In this document: piece by piece, positions 9,220 to 17,874 of the stretch | Numbering within the stretch: the stretch's first letter is position 1 | Layout: each line of letters opens with the position of its first letter | Assembly: GCA_934718785.1 (NCBI GenBank) | Contig: CAKVAF010000011.1 | Coordinates: forward strand, 1 to 64,000 | Direction of reading: 5' to 3' | Source of the DNA: an uncultured Campylobacter sp. | GTDB taxonomy: Bacteria; Campylobacterota; Campylobacteria; Campylobacterales; Campylobacteraceae | Length of the DNA stretch: 64,000 nucleotides | Made by a program: the position numbers and the translations under genes | Notes under the pieces: model-generated | Told to the model about the DNA's origin: nothing | Database searches by the model: none | What the model saw: the letters and a program-made list of their open reading frames with translations, nothing else

Positions 9220-10983
9220 ATGAGAATTTTAATCATTTTAGCTCTTTTTTTAAGCGCGCCCCTTTTAGCTGAGACTTCAAGCGCTATTCTTGCAAACACT
9301 CCGGCGCAAAATGCCGAGCTTTTCGGCGGCTTTACGCTTTTGCCCCCACTCATTGCCATTGTGCTTGCATTCATCACTAAAGACGTGATTTTATCACTAT
9401 TTATGGGCGTTTTAAGCGGCACTTTTTTGCTTGCACTTTCTAAAAATATTTTTGGCTCTGCTGAAATAGGGCTTTTAAATATCTATCACACCGCAGTTGA
9501 AAGCTTTTCAAAAATCATTTCTTATATGCTAAACTCCACTGCAGACCCTGTGAATGCGGGCATTATCTTGCAAATCCTTTGCATAGGCGGGCTTGTAGCA
9601 CTGATTACAAAAATGGGCGGGGCAAAAGCCATCGCCCTAAGCTTTGCAAAGCGTGCAAAATCCGCCGTCTCAGCTCAGCTTAACACTTGGTTTTTGGGAC
9701 TTTTGATTTTCTTTGATGATTATGCAAATTTACTCATCGTAGGACCTATTATGCGTCCTTTGGCGGATAAATTTAAAATCTCGCGTGAAAAATTTGCCTT
9801 CATTATAGATTCTACTGCTGCTCCTGTTGCTGGAATTGCCGTAATTTCTACTTGGATAGGGCTTGAAGTGTCTTTAATTAAAACAGCCTATGAAAACATA
9901 GGCATTGACAATATCTCAGCCTTTGGTATCTTTGTAGAGACCATACCTTATCGCTTTTACAATATTTTTATGCTCTTTTTTGTCGTAATGACAGCGGTAA
10001 TGGGGCGCGAGTTTGGCTCTATGTATCAGGCTGAAGTGCGAGCTAGAACCACAGGTCAAGTTGCCCCTATCAATAAAAGCGCAAATTTAGACACCGCCGA
10101 GCTTGAGGATCAGTTTCTAGCCCCAAAAGAAGGCATTCATATACGAGCTATAGATGCGATAATCCCCGTTTTTACTCTCATCATTTTAGCAATTTTAGGC
10201 TTTTATTTTAACGGACTTTCAAGGCTTGAGGGTGCTGAGAAAGCTATGGCTGAAGCGAGCGCGCTTTCTTTTGAAACGGTGCGCGCAGCCTTTGGAAGTG
10301 CTGATTCTTCTGTGGTGCTTTTTCAAGCGGCTTTATTTGCGGCTATTGTGGCGATTTTTATGGGTGTTAGGCGTAAGATTTTTAGCCTTAAAGAAGCGGT
10401 TGAGACCTGGATTTATGGCTGGAAAACAATGATTTTTACCATTGTTTTACTGCTTTTTGCTTGGTCTTTATCAAGCATAGTTAAGGATTTAGGCACTTCG
10501 CTTTTTATCACTTCGCTTTTGGCCGAGCGTTTGCCCGAGTTTATCTTACCAGCGACGATTTTTGCTTTTGCAAGCGCCATTTCTTTTGCCATAGGCACGA
10601 GTTATGGCACAATGGGTATTTTAATGCCCTTAGCCGTGCCACTTGCTTATGAGATAGGCAAGATTAGCGGCTTTGACGCAGGTGCGCTTCATCATTATAT
10701 GGTGATAAATATCAGCTGCGTGCTGACTGGAGCGATATTTGGCAATCACTGCTCGCCTATTTCTGATAATGTGATTTTATCATCAATGAGCGCAAAATGC
10801 GATCATATGGAGCATGTGCGCACGCAAATCCCTTACGCACTTTTAATTTGCGCCGTTTCACTCATCTTTGGCTATGTGCCTGTGGCTTTGGGCGTTTCTG
10901 TGTGGGTGCTTTTGCCTTTAAATTTCATTTTGATTGCGCTTATTTTAAGGCTCATTGGCAAAAAAGTGTCAAGCGTGGCTTAA
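9220..10983 (+). CDS. NhaC-family Na+/H+ antiporter (Na_H_antiport_1 type)
   Basis: Multi-pass inner-membrane transporter, 587 residues. It begins with a hydrophobic stretch ending LLAETSSA that resembles a signal sequence. Roughly a dozen hydrophobic segments follow, with the family-typical FFDDYANLLIVGPIMRPL and a second conserved block SYGTMGILMPLAVPLAYE, then GNHCSPISDNVILSSM near residue 510. These are hallmarks of the NhaC / Na_H_antiport_1 family, some members of which are described as malate/lactate or arginine exchangers, so Na+/H+ exchange is the family default and not proven. AAGGAT precedes the ATG. The gene stands alone, and trmA follows after 53 bases. Confidence 0.85.
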   Translation: MRILIILALFLSAPLLAETSSAILANTPAQNAELFGGFTLLPPLIAIVLAFITKDVILSLFMGVLSGTFLLALSKNIFGSAEIGLLNIYHTAVESFSKIISYMLNSTADPVNAGIILQILCIGGLVALITKMGGAKAIALSFAKRAKSAVSAQLNTWFLGLLIFFDDYANLLIVGPIMRPLADKFKISREKFAFIIDSTAAPVAGIAVISTWIGLEVSLIKTAYENIGIDNISAFGIFVETIPYRFYNIFMLFFVVMTAVMGREFGSMYQAEVRARTTGQVAPINKSANLDTAELEDQFLAPKEGIHIRAIDAIIPVFTLIILAILGFYFNGLSRLEGAEKAMAEASALSFETVRAAFGSADSSVVLFQAALFAAIVAIFMGVRRKIFSLKEAVETWIYGWKTMIFTIVLLLFAWSLSSIVKDLGTSLFITSLLAERLPEFILPATIFAFASAISFAIGTSYGTMGILMPLAVPLAYEIGKISGFDAGALHHYMVINISCVLTGAIFGNHCSPISDNVILSSMSAKCDHMEHVRTQIPYALLICAVSLIFGYVPVALGVSVWVLLPLNFILIALILRLIGKKVSSVA

Positions 10984-11036
10984 AAATACTCAAATTTATG
11001 GTTTAAATTTACAAATTTTAAAGGAAAAAGCGCGCT

Positions 11037-12122
11037 TTGAGTGAAAAATTTGATGAGTTCATAAATGATAAAACCCTGCCTCTTGAATTTAGTGATAAAA
11101 TAGACTTTTCAAGGCATTTTTTTAAGGATTTTTTTAAAGGCGAGTTTGAATGCTTTGATTCTGCTTTAAAGCACTTTAGAACGCGCGCTGAGCTTAGTTT
11201 TTATCACGATGAAAATAATATTTCTTATGCGATGTTTGAAAAGAAGAAAAAATACATTGTTAGAAATTTGGAATTTGCAGATATAAAGATAAATGAGCTT
11301 ATGCCCACTCTTTTAAAGTCTTTAAACTCAAATTCAAATTTGAAAGAAAGGCTTTTTGGCGTGGAGTTTTTAGCCACTAAAAAAGATTTGAGCGCGACTT
11401 TGCTTTATCATAAAGATATAAATTTGATTAAAGAGGATTTAAATAATTTAAGCAAATCCTTAAATTTAAACTTAATCGCTAGAAGCCGTGCTAAAAAGCT
11501 CATTTTTGGCACTGAGATTTTAAGGCAAGAACTTGAGATTTTAGGCACACGATTTTTTTACGAGTTTAGCAATGATTGTTTTATTCAGCCTAATACCTTC
11601 ATCAACGAAAAGATGATAGAATGGGTGCTTAAAAGCATTCAAAATGATAAAAAGGCTGATTTATTAGAGAGTTTTTGCGGCTATGGAAATTTCACTTTGC
11701 CCCTTGCTAGACATTTTAAAAAGGTGCTAGCGAGTGAGCTTTCAAAGAAAAATATAGAATTTGCTCTTAAAAACTGCGCGCTAAATCACATTTTAAATAT
11801 AGCTTTTGTAAAGCTTTCAAGTAATGAGCTTTGCCAGGCTCTTACTAAAAAGCGCGCCTTTTTTCGCCTTAAAAATATCAATTTAGATGATTTTTCTTTT
11901 TCTCATCTTTTTGTCGATCCCCCACGCGCAGGACTTGATTTAGAAATGCTAAATTTGGCTAAGGATTTTAAAAATATCATTTACATTTCTTGCAATCCTT
12001 TTTCTCTAAAAGAAAATTTAAACACACTTTTAAAAACGCACAAAATCGCTAAATTCGCGCTTTTTAATCAATTTGCAAACGCACCTCATCTTGAATGCGG
12101 CGTGATTTTAAGGAAAATTTAA
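11037..12122 (+). CDS. trmA: tRNA (uracil-5-)-methyltransferase TrmA
   Basis: SAM-dependent enzyme that makes 5-methyluridine at position 54 of the tRNA T-loop. The 361-residue protein has the TrmA/RlmD-family motifs: [12 protein letters not shown], the SAM-binding [22 protein letters not shown], the nucleophile Cys in YISCNP (about residue 319) and the general-base Glu in HLECGVIL (about 353). It lacks an N-terminal TRAM domain and the Fe-S cysteines of RlmD, which favours TrmA. The start appears to be TTG at 11037, about 11 bases after AAAGGA; no better codon is in frame. It lies 53 bases after the antiporter gene and may be read from the same promoter. Confidence 0.9.
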   Translation: MSEKFDEFINDKTLPLEFSDKIDFSRHFFKDFFKGEFECFDSALKHFRTRAELSFYHDENNISYAMFEKKKKYIVRNLEFADIKINELMPTLLKSLNSNSNLKERLFGVEFLATKKDLSATLLYHKDINLIKEDLNNLSKSLNLNLIARSRAKKLIFGTEILRQELEILGTRFFYEFSNDCFIQPNTFINEKMIEWVLKSIQNDKKADLLESFCGYGNFTLPLARHFKKVLASELSKKNIEFALKNCALNHILNIAFVKLSSNELCQALTKKRAFFRLKNINLDDFSFSHLFVDPPRAGLDLEMLNLAKDFKNIIYISCNPFSLKENLNTLLKTHKIAKFALFNQFANAPHLECGVILRKI

Positions 12123-12194
12123 TCAATCTTAGCCAAATTTTTAAATGGATTTCACATTAAATTTAAATCAATTTAAAAATTAAAGCGAAATTTT

Positions 12195-12210
12195 AGGCTA
12201 TAATTAGCCT
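12195..12210 (+). promoter_or_regulatory. ilvA promoter with the -10 box inside a palindrome
   Basis: AGGCTATAATTAGCCT contains TATAAT (12199-12204) inside an inverted repeat (AGGCTA/TAGCCT), 21 bases before the ilvA ATG. A regulator binding the palindrome would occlude the -10 box. That is inference from the symmetry alone. Confidence 0.5.
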
Positions 12211-12230
12211 TTATTTTTTAAGGTAAAACA

Positions 12231-13442
12231 ATGATAAAACTCAATAAAATCTATGAAGCCAAGCGACAAATCGCTGATTTTGTGATTAAGACTCCGCTTT
12301 CTCATTCTTATTTTTTAAGCCAATTTTTAGGGCGCAATGTGTATTTAAAAAGTGAAAATTTACAAATTACAGGCGCTTATAAAATACGCGGTGCTTTTAA
12401 TAAAATTGCAAATTTAAGTAAAGAACAAAAGGCTCTAGGTGTCATCGCAGCAAGTGCGGGCAATCACGCTCAAGGTGTAGCCCTTGCAGCAAGGCATTTT
12501 GGTATAGAAGCTGTGATTGTAATGCCTGAATCCACGCCACTTCTAAAGGTCATTGGAGCTAAAAATCTTGGCGCTAGAGTGATTTTAAAGGGCGATAATT
12601 TTGATGAAGCCTTTAGTTTTGCCAAAGCCTACGCTAAAGAAAAAAATCTCACTTTCATTCATCCTTTTGAAGATGAAGAAGTGATGGCAGGACAAGGCAC
12701 AATCGCACTTGAAATCTTTGATGAGCTTGCAAACACTGATATGATCATCGCTCCTGTGGGCGGGGGCGGACTCATTAGCGGTATAGCAAGTGCTGCTAAG
12801 CAAATCAATCCTAAGATAAAAATCATCGCCGTCAGCGCAAAGGGCGCACCTGCGATGTATGAGAGCTTTTTTGCTAAAAAAACCATCAATTCAACTTCTG
12901 TTCGCACAATTGCCGATGGCATAGCTGTTCGCGATGCAGACCCGATCAATTTAAAGCTCATTTTAGAGAGTGTGGATGATTTTTTACAAGTGGATGATGA
13001 AGAAATCGCCGAAGCTGTGTTGTTTTTACTTGAAAAGCACAAGCTTGTCGTCGAAGGCGCGGGCGCTGCGAGCGTGGCTTCACTGCTTCATAAAAAAATC
13101 AAGCTTAAAAATGAAAAAAACATCGTCGCCATTTTAAGCGGCGGCAATATCGACTCACAAATGCTCAATATCATCATCGAAAAGGGGCTTTTCAAGGCTC
13201 ACAGAAAAATGCTCATCTCAGTAACGCTCGTTGATAAGCCAGGTGCGCTGCTTGCACTGAGTGAAGTGCTCAAAGAAGCGGGCGCAAATATCATAAAAAT
13301 TGACTATGATAGATTTTCCACGAAGCTCAATTACGGCGATGCGATGATTAGCATCACGCTTGAAACCAAGGGCAAGGAGCATCAAGAGCTAGTGCGCGAA
13401 CTTTTGAAAAAGAATAAATTTATTTTTAGCGAAAATGATTAA
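12231..13442 (+). CDS. ilvA: Threonine ammonia-lyase (threonine dehydratase) IlvA
   Basis: PLP-dependent deaminase converting threonine to 2-oxobutanoate, the entry step to isoleucine. In the 403-residue protein the PLP lysine is K51 in TGAYKIRGA. The glycine-rich phosphate-binding loop is seen in VGGGGLISG, and AASAGNHAQGVA is also present. A C-terminal ACT-like domain starts near residue 325 (MLISVTLVDKPGALL). The length fits the short IlvA/TdcB-with-ACT form, not the 500-residue E. coli IlvA with two regulatory domains. AAGGTAAAAC precedes the ATG, and a TATAAT box lies at 12199. Biosynthetic rather than catabolic use is inferred from the family in Campylobacter. Confidence 0.92.
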   Translation: MIKLNKIYEAKRQIADFVIKTPLSHSYFLSQFLGRNVYLKSENLQITGAYKIRGAFNKIANLSKEQKALGVIAASAGNHAQGVALAARHFGIEAVIVMPESTPLLKVIGAKNLGARVILKGDNFDEAFSFAKAYAKEKNLTFIHPFEDEEVMAGQGTIALEIFDELANTDMIIAPVGGGGLISGIASAAKQINPKIKIIAVSAKGAPAMYESFFAKKTINSTSVRTIADGIAVRDADPINLKLILESVDDFLQVDDEEIAEAVLFLLEKHKLVVEGAGAASVASLLHKKIKLKNEKNIVAILSGGNIDSQMLNIIIEKGLFKAHRKMLISVTLVDKPGALLALSEVLKEAGANIIKIDYDRFSTKLNYGDAMISITLETKGKEHQELVRELLKKNKFIFSEND

Positions 13443-13520
13443 AGTGCTGCAAGTTTTTTGTAGCTTAAAATTTCATTTAAATTCTACTTTACCCCACAAA
13501 TTGATTGACACCTTGAAATT

Positions 13521-13550
13521 TCTAAAACAGCGGCGCGAGTTTTAAACTCT
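13521..13550 (-). repeat. Family-2 hairpin repeat, copy a
   Basis: AAAAC (13524-13528), loop AGCGGCGCGA, GTTTT (13539-13543). The loop is the reverse complement of the GCGCCGC core seen in other copies. Its 20-base core matches copy b in inverted orientation at 19 of 20 positions. Confidence 0.65.
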
Positions 13551-13670
13551 AAAACAACTGTGCATAATACTCTCATTATTTAATGACAATTTAAATTTAT
13601 AAAAATTTTAAAAGACTTTAAAATTGATTGCAGTAAATTAAACGATTTTTCTAATCTTTTGTAGAAACGA

Positions 13671-13700
13671 ATTTTAAAACCCGCGCCGCTGTTTTTAAGC
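13671..13700 (+). repeat. Family-2 hairpin repeat, copy b
   Basis: AAAAC (13676-13680), loop CCGCGCCGCT, GTTTT (13691-13695). It is inverted relative to copy a about 130 bases away, so the two copies could also pair with each other. Confidence 0.65.
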
Positions 13701-13834
13701 TTTTATCATCTATAAATTCCTTTCAAAGCCTTTAAATTCATTATTTTAATGAATAAAAATATAAATTTTAATTTGGTTATAAAAAAAATATAAATATTTT
13801 CTTAAATTAAATTTTATTTTAAGAAAACTTAATT

Positions 13835-13840
13835 TATAAT
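13835..13840 (+). promoter_or_regulatory. -10 promoter box for amtB
   Basis: TATAAT in AATTTATAATTTTGG, 28 bases before the amtB ATG. No -35 box is recognisable. Confidence 0.55.
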
Positions 13841-13867
13841 TTTGGAAATTTTTCAAAAGGAGAGTTA

Positions 13868-15106
13868 ATGAATGGCGTAAATTCAAGCTTCATTATGCTT
13901 TGTGCGTTGCTGGTGCTGCTTATGACACCGGCTTTGGCGATGTTTTATTCGGGTATGGTAAGGAGTAAAAACACGCTCAATACCATTATGAACTGCTTCA
14001 TCGTCTTTGGTGTGATCACTTTGCAGTGGATTATCCTAGGCTTTTCGCTCAGCTTTGATACGAGCTCGGGTGACTCTATTATCGGGGGCTTTGGAAATTT
14101 CTTACTCGCAGGTATCACAGGATACAATGCTTCAGGCGTGCCAAATATCCTTTATGTCGTGTTTCAAATGATGTTTGCGCTCATTGCTTCAGCCATTATC
14201 ACAGGCTCACTTGTAGGGCGCATTAAGCTGGGTGTTTTGGTGATTTTTTTAATCTTTTGGAGCACTCTTGTTTATGACGTGTTAGCGCATATGATTTGGA
14301 GCAGTGAAGGCTTTTTGTTTAAACGCGGCAGCCTTGATTTTGCCGGTGGTGGCGTGGTGCATATCAGCTCAGGTGTAGCAGGGCTTGTGGGCGCGCTTAT
14401 GGTGGGTGCGCGCGTGCAAAAGACAAAAAGCGTTGCCGAGGGCGCTCACTCCATACCTTATGCGTTTTTAGGTGCGATTTTGCTATTTATTGGCTGGCTA
14501 GGATTTAACGCTGGAAGTGCTGGTGGCGTTGATGATATCGCGGTCAATGCCTTTGTGGTTACCATTATTTCGGCAGCGACTGGCTTTTTGGTATGGATTT
14601 TGGCTGAATGGCTTATTCATAAAAGACCGACTGTGCTTGGGGGCTTAAGTGGGCTTGTAGCAGGGCTTGTGGGCATTACTCCAGCGTGCGGCTATGTAGG
14701 CGTGGGTGCTAGCGTGGTGATAGGCGGCTTAGCAGCTGTATTTTGCTACGCTGGACTTAGCTTTATCAAATATAAACTTGGACTTGATGATACACTAGAC
14801 GCCTTTTCTTTGCACGGCATAGGCGGCGTTTGGGGTGGTATCGCCACAGGGCTTTTTGCAAGCAAGGCTGTAAATCCTAGCGCTACGGGGGAAGGCACAC
14901 TTGGCGAAGGGCTATTTATCAGTGGAAATTACGCGCTTTTACTTGAGCAAATCGTTGCCATTGTCGTTTGTATAGTGCTTTCTGCGCTAGTAAGCTTTGT
15001 GATATTTAAGGTAATTTCACTATTTACTAGCCTTAGAGTTGAAGAAGAAGTGGAAACTCAAGGACTTGATAAGAAACTTCACGGAGAAAGTGCTTATAAT
15101 CCTTGA
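13868..15106 (+). CDS. amtB: Ammonium transporter AmtB
   Basis: Trimeric inner-membrane ammonia/ammonium channel of the Amt/Rh family, 412 residues. Conserved landmarks are visible: D157 in SLDFAGGGVVH, the first pore histidine H165, and the second pore histidine H316 in AFSLHGIGGVWGG. About eleven hydrophobic segments are present. Unlike E. coli AmtB there is no obvious cleavable signal peptide; the protein starts MNGVNSSFIM and enters the first helix directly. AAAAGGAG precedes the ATG. No glnK/glnB-type PII gene lies next to it in this window, although amtB is often paired with one. Followed by two hairpins that probably end transcription. Confidence 0.93.
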   Translation: MNGVNSSFIMLCALLVLLMTPALAMFYSGMVRSKNTLNTIMNCFIVFGVITLQWIILGFSLSFDTSSGDSIIGGFGNFLLAGITGYNASGVPNILYVVFQMMFALIASAIITGSLVGRIKLGVLVIFLIFWSTLVYDVLAHMIWSSEGFLFKRGSLDFAGGGVVHISSGVAGLVGALMVGARVQKTKSVAEGAHSIPYAFLGAILLFIGWLGFNAGSAGGVDDIAVNAFVVTIISAATGFLVWILAEWLIHKRPTVLGGLSGLVAGLVGITPACGYVGVGASVVIGGLAAVFCYAGLSFIKYKLGLDDTLDAFSLHGIGGVWGGIATGLFASKAVNPSATGEGTLGEGLFISGNYALLLEQIVAIVVCIVLSALVSFVIFKVISLFTSLRVEEEVETQGLDKKLHGESAYNP

Positions 15107-15122
15107 TTAAAATGCTTTATCT

Positions 15123-15187
15123 GCCAAGCTTTTTTAAAGTTTGGCTTTCATTTATACTTGAAAGTCTTATTTTAAAGGCTTTCAAGT
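15123..15187 (+). terminator. Tandem hairpins downstream of amtB
   Basis: GCCAAGC...GTTTGGC (15123-15145, 6 of 7 pairs) is followed by a perfect 9-base stem ACTTGAAAG (15156-15164) and CTTTCAAGT (15179-15187) with a 14-base loop. It sits just after the amtB stop. The following T run is weak, so termination strength is uncertain. Confidence 0.45.
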
Positions 15188-15348
15188 AAATTTATGTTTT
15201 CTAAAATTATTCTATCTTTTAAATCAATTTTTCTTTAAATTTTTATATTAAAATTTTATAAATTTAAAATTTTTATCATCAAAATATTAAATTTTAATGC
15301 CTATATTTACATTGATGAAATTTTAGTTTTTTGAAAATATGCCTTGCT

Positions 15349-15385
15349 TGTCATTGCGAGAAGCGAAGCGCCGAAACAATCTATA
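15349..15385 (+). repeat. Family-1 dispersed repeat, upstream of the lipoprotein gene
   Basis: TGTCATTGCGAG followed by AAGCGAAGCGCCGAAACAAT and CTATA. It shares the GTCATTGCGAG...AAGC...CAATC skeleton found at several other sites in the window. Confidence 0.75.
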
Positions 15386-15420
15386 GTTTATTTACGAAAG
15401 TAAAATAAAATTTGAAAATA

Positions 15421-15452
15421 AATTCAAAAACTGCGCCGCAGGTTTTGAATTT
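15421..15452 (+). repeat. Family-2 hairpin repeat, copy c
   Basis: Stem AATTCAAAAAC / GGTTTTGAATT (10 of 11 positions pair) around the loop TGCGCCGCA. The outer stem sequence (AATTC/GAATT) differs from the other copies but still pairs. Confidence 0.7.
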
Positions 15453-15602
15453 AAAATTTAAGCTCAAATCCTTGAGAATAGTTAATAAATGATTAACAAA
15501 AAGGTTTCAAAATAGCAAAATAATATGAATTCAAATCCTTTCAAACAATGAATTTCCAGGTCTTTAAAAAATTTTTATCAAAAACTTGACAAAAAAAATG
15601 TC

Positions 15603-15611
15603 TGCTATAAT
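15603..15611 (+). promoter_or_regulatory. Extended -10 promoter for the lipoprotein gene
   Basis: TGCTATAAT is a perfect extended -10 box (TGnTATAAT) 32 bases before the ATG at 15643. A TTGACA lies at 15586-15591, but only 14 bases upstream of the -10, too close to act as a normal -35. Confidence 0.65.
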
Positions 15612-15642
15612 TTCATTACAAATTTTTTACAAAGGATTTAAA

Positions 15643-16011
15643 ATGAAAAAGAAAATTCTATTTGCAATTTTAACAGCAAGTTTTCTAGCAGGTTGTGGCG
15701 AGAACTTAAAAGAATTGCCAAAGGAAATTACAGAGAATAAAAAATTTACCCAATGTGATAAAATTCTCAATGAGTTTTTAGATTACAAGGGTTGGAACTG
15801 GAGTAAATTTTTAGAAGTGAGTAAAACGCAAAGAGAAAATGGAGAATCTTTATTACAAAGAAGATCGCTAGCAAGTATAGATTCTCATAGAGAAGTTCAG
15901 TATGAAATTTGCTTTTATAATCTAGAAGATGAGTCAAAGCCTGAAGCGGTGTTAGAAATCCTTAAAGAAAATTATAAAAGGCTCTGTTGTAATAAAGCGT
16001 TGATTTATTAA
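15643..16011 (+). CDS. Small lipoprotein with its C-terminus replaced by an IS end
   Basis: Predicted lipoprotein of 122 residues as it now reads. The ATG at 15643 is preceded by AAAGGA. The signal peptide (MKKKILFAILTASF) ends in the lipobox LAGC, so the mature protein would start at Cys18. The rest is charged, with Cys residues in TQCDK and YEICFY; I do not recognise the family. The 3' end is disrupted: at codon KENYK the reading frame enters the IS1595-like element at 15980 and ends after the foreign residues RLCCNKALIY. Joining the flanks across one copy of the target duplication restores KENYKNY and a TAA stop, so the original protein was only two residues longer than the break point. 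It may still be functional. Confidence 0.75.
   Translation: MKKKILFAILTASFLAGCGENLKELPKEITENKKFTQCDKILNEFLDYKGWNWSKFLEVSKTQRENGESLLQRRSLASIDSHREVQYEICFYNLEDESKPEAVLEILKENYKRLCCNKALIY
15972..15979 (+). repeat. Target-site duplication, left copy (TTATAAAA)
   Basis: Eight bases directly abutting the left inverted repeat, identical to 18980-18987 on the other side. Confidence 0.9.
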
Positions 16012-16059
16012 CAAATAAAAAGTGTCAAAATCGCACTTTAATTTAATAAAATATGCTTT

Positions 16060-16683
16060 TCATCCGCTATCAAAAATCTTATTATTTACTAGCATTTCCT
16101 TTAATATAAAAGGGTAGCCCTTTGCCTTTTTATCCCAACTATCAATATATGTTTTTAAGATATATCGTATAGCTTCAATTTCGCTACGACTACTAAAATC
16201 ACGATTTTGCGACCAATCGCATTGAAAGGGTAAATTATTGCCATTTGAAGTTAGCGTTTTTATACGCTTTAACGAAGTCCAAAAACAATCACTCGTGTTA
16301 TTTTTATTAACTACTAAAAAATAATAATCGTAACCTGTTTTTAGTTCATTAGCTAATATTTGATGAAATTTTTCCCAGTGTATAGGTAAATTTTCAATAC
16401 CACAAAGTGCATACCCCATACCAAGTTTAGAGCTACAATTATCAGCTGAGTTATTTGATAAATCCGATATCTTCACATTTACAAAAAGTTTGTTCTGTAA
16501 TTGCATTACAAAATCATACCAACACCTTACTTGTGGTATATTTATATCAAATTTAGTGGATAATTTATCTAAAACAATATTTTCATTTGTAGCAGAATTT
16601 ATTCTACCGTCATCATTGTCATTTATTAATCTTACTGGATTTTCTCGTAAAAAATCAACCATATCTTGTAAATATATTATCAT
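16060..16683 (-). CDS. Putative type II restriction endonuclease, cargo of the IS1595-like element
   Basis: A 207-residue soluble protein encoded directly after a DNA adenine methyltransferase and overlapping its 3' end by 29 bases; the ATG at 16683 has AAAGGAAG nine bases upstream. The position next to a solitary methyltransferase, with no specificity subunit, is the classic layout of a type II pair. A possible PD-(D/E)XK-like site is YDFVMQ...KLFVNVKIS (about residues 56-73), with an unusual Asn before V-K. The following SSKLGMGYALCGI also looks like restriction-enzyme sequence, but I cannot name the family. The endonuclease function is inferred from context; the coding status is clear. Confidence 0.6.
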   Translation of the reverse strand: MIIYLQDMVDFLRENPVRLINDNDDGRINSATNENIVLDKLSTKFDINIPQVRCWYDFVMQLQNKLFVNVKISDLSNNSADNCSSKLGMGYALCGIENLPIHWEKFHQILANELKTGYDYYFLVVNKNNTSDCFWTSLKRIKTLTSNGNNLPFQCDWSQNRDFSSRSEIEAIRYILKTYIDSWDKKAKGYPFILKEMLVNNKIFDSG

Positions 16684-17860
16684 CTATCATCGCTTCCTTT
16701 AATGATTTTTGAGCAAAAATATATCTACCGCCAGTCATAAAGCCCATTTGTTCCCAATCTAGCGAATTTAATTGCTCTACTGTTTTTTCCAAATTTAATG
16801 GCACTTTTGGGAATAATGCTAAAACAGAGCCGTCCCATTTTTTACAATCACTTACAAAAAACGGATTTTTATTGCGAGTTTTGCAATTTACATAAATTCT
16901 AAGCTCATTTTCTCTAAAATTTACAGCTCTACCCCAGCCCCACCAATTATTTTCATTGAAATTTTTAATCTTGCGATTTATCAAAATATCTTTAAATTTT
17001 TCAAGCTCTTTATCATATCTTTCATAAATCATCTTTTTTAGCTTGCCAGTTTTAGCAGTCTGCGAATAAACAAATTCATCGCCATTTTCGTTAACAAACA
17101 GCTCATCTTTACCACTGACAGCACCTACTTTAATATCAAAAAAATCGCCCAAAGAACGCACATTTAAAGTATTACTAAAACAGATTATTCCGTCATTTAT
17201 AAGTAGAAATTTCTTGCCATTAAAAGTCTTTGTTTTGTATGAAAAATTTCCTTTTTCATATCTAAAAATACAAACATTAGGACAAGCTTCGCTAAATAAT
17301 CTCTCATCACCATAATCATAAAAATGCGTGATAGTTCCATATTTTAAAAGCAGATTATTTGTGTATCTTGCCGAAGTAAGCTTTATAAAATCTCGTGGCA
17401 CGATAAAAATAAGTTCTCCATTATCTTTTAAATGATGAAAGCATTTTTCTATAAAATAAAGGTATAAATTTGCTTCAACTTTAATGTCTGTTTTATGAGT
17501 AATAGTTAAAAATTTATTATCCACATAGGGTGGATTGCCAATAATCGTGTCAAATTTTTCGCTTTGTGGATAATTAAAAAAATCAATATTTAAAACTCTT
17601 TTATCTTTAACTAGACTTTTATCAATCTCAATAAAAACCGCATTTTCATTAAGACATTTTTTAAATGCCAAATCACCACAACTAGGCTCTAAAATTCTGC
17701 CATTTTTATTTTTTATCAAAGAAATACACTTATCAACTAAAATTTTAGGGCTAAAAAATTGCCCCAAATTACGATTTAGTCCTAAATTTGTATATTGACT
17801 TTTTGCAATATGTGTATCAAAATTGTAGTTTTCTATGGTATTTGAAGCTTTACTTATCAT
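16655..17860 (-). CDS. DNA N6-adenine methyltransferase (TaqI/HincII-like), cargo of the IS1595-like element
   Basis: The 401-residue protein has the gamma-class order of motifs: motif X GQFFSPK (33-39), the SAM-binding motif I ILEPSCGDLAF (56-66), the acidic motif II ending FIEID, and the catalytic motif IV GNPPYVDN (108-115). The long variable C-terminal half would contain the recognition domain. It protects DNA against the partner endonuclease encoded just downstream and overlapping. The ATG at 17860 has AAGGG upstream; the transposase gene ends 14 bases before it, so all three genes are probably co-transcribed from the right end of the element. Recognition sequence unknown. Confidence 0.88.
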   Translation of the reverse strand: MISKASNTIENYNFDTHIAKSQYTNLGLNRNLGQFFSPKILVDKCISLIKNKNGRILEPSCGDLAFKKCLNENAVFIEIDKSLVKDKRVLNIDFFNYPQSEKFDTIIGNPPYVDNKFLTITHKTDIKVEANLYLYFIEKCFHHLKDNGELIFIVPRDFIKLTSARYTNNLLLKYGTITHFYDYGDERLFSEACPNVCIFRYEKGNFSYKTKTFNGKKFLLINDGIICFSNTLNVRSLGDFFDIKVGAVSGKDELFVNENGDEFVYSQTAKTGKLKKMIYERYDKELEKFKDILINRKIKNFNENNWWGWGRAVNFRENELRIYVNCKTRNKNPFFVSDCKKWDGSVLALFPKVPLNLEKTVEQLNSLDWEQMGFMTGGRYIFAQKSLKEAMIDDNIFTRYG

Positions 17861-17874
17861 TTTAACCCTTGTTT

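Larger units (their letters stand above)
13443..13867 (+). other. 425-bp gene-free stretch upstream of amtB with two opposed family-2 hairpins
   Basis: No coding potential is seen on either strand. The stretch holds two family-2 hairpin repeats in opposite orientation (13521-13550 and 13671-13700), AT-rich filler between them, and the amtB promoter (TATAAT at 13835-13840) with AAAAGGAG just before the start codon. Confidence 0.7.
15188..15642 (+). other. Gene-free stretch with both dispersed repeat families and the lipoprotein promoter
   Basis: About 450 bases with no credible ORF. Contents in order: AT-rich sequence, a family-1 repeat at 15349-15385, a family-2 hairpin at 15421-15452, AT-rich sequence, and an extended -10 promoter (TGCTATAAT) leading to the lipoprotein gene. 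Confidence 0.65.

Noticed and set aside
15586..15611. TTGACA plus TATAAT read as a complete promoter before the lipoprotein gene
   Set aside because: The spacer is only 14 bases. The extended -10 (TGCTATAAT) is the better explanation.
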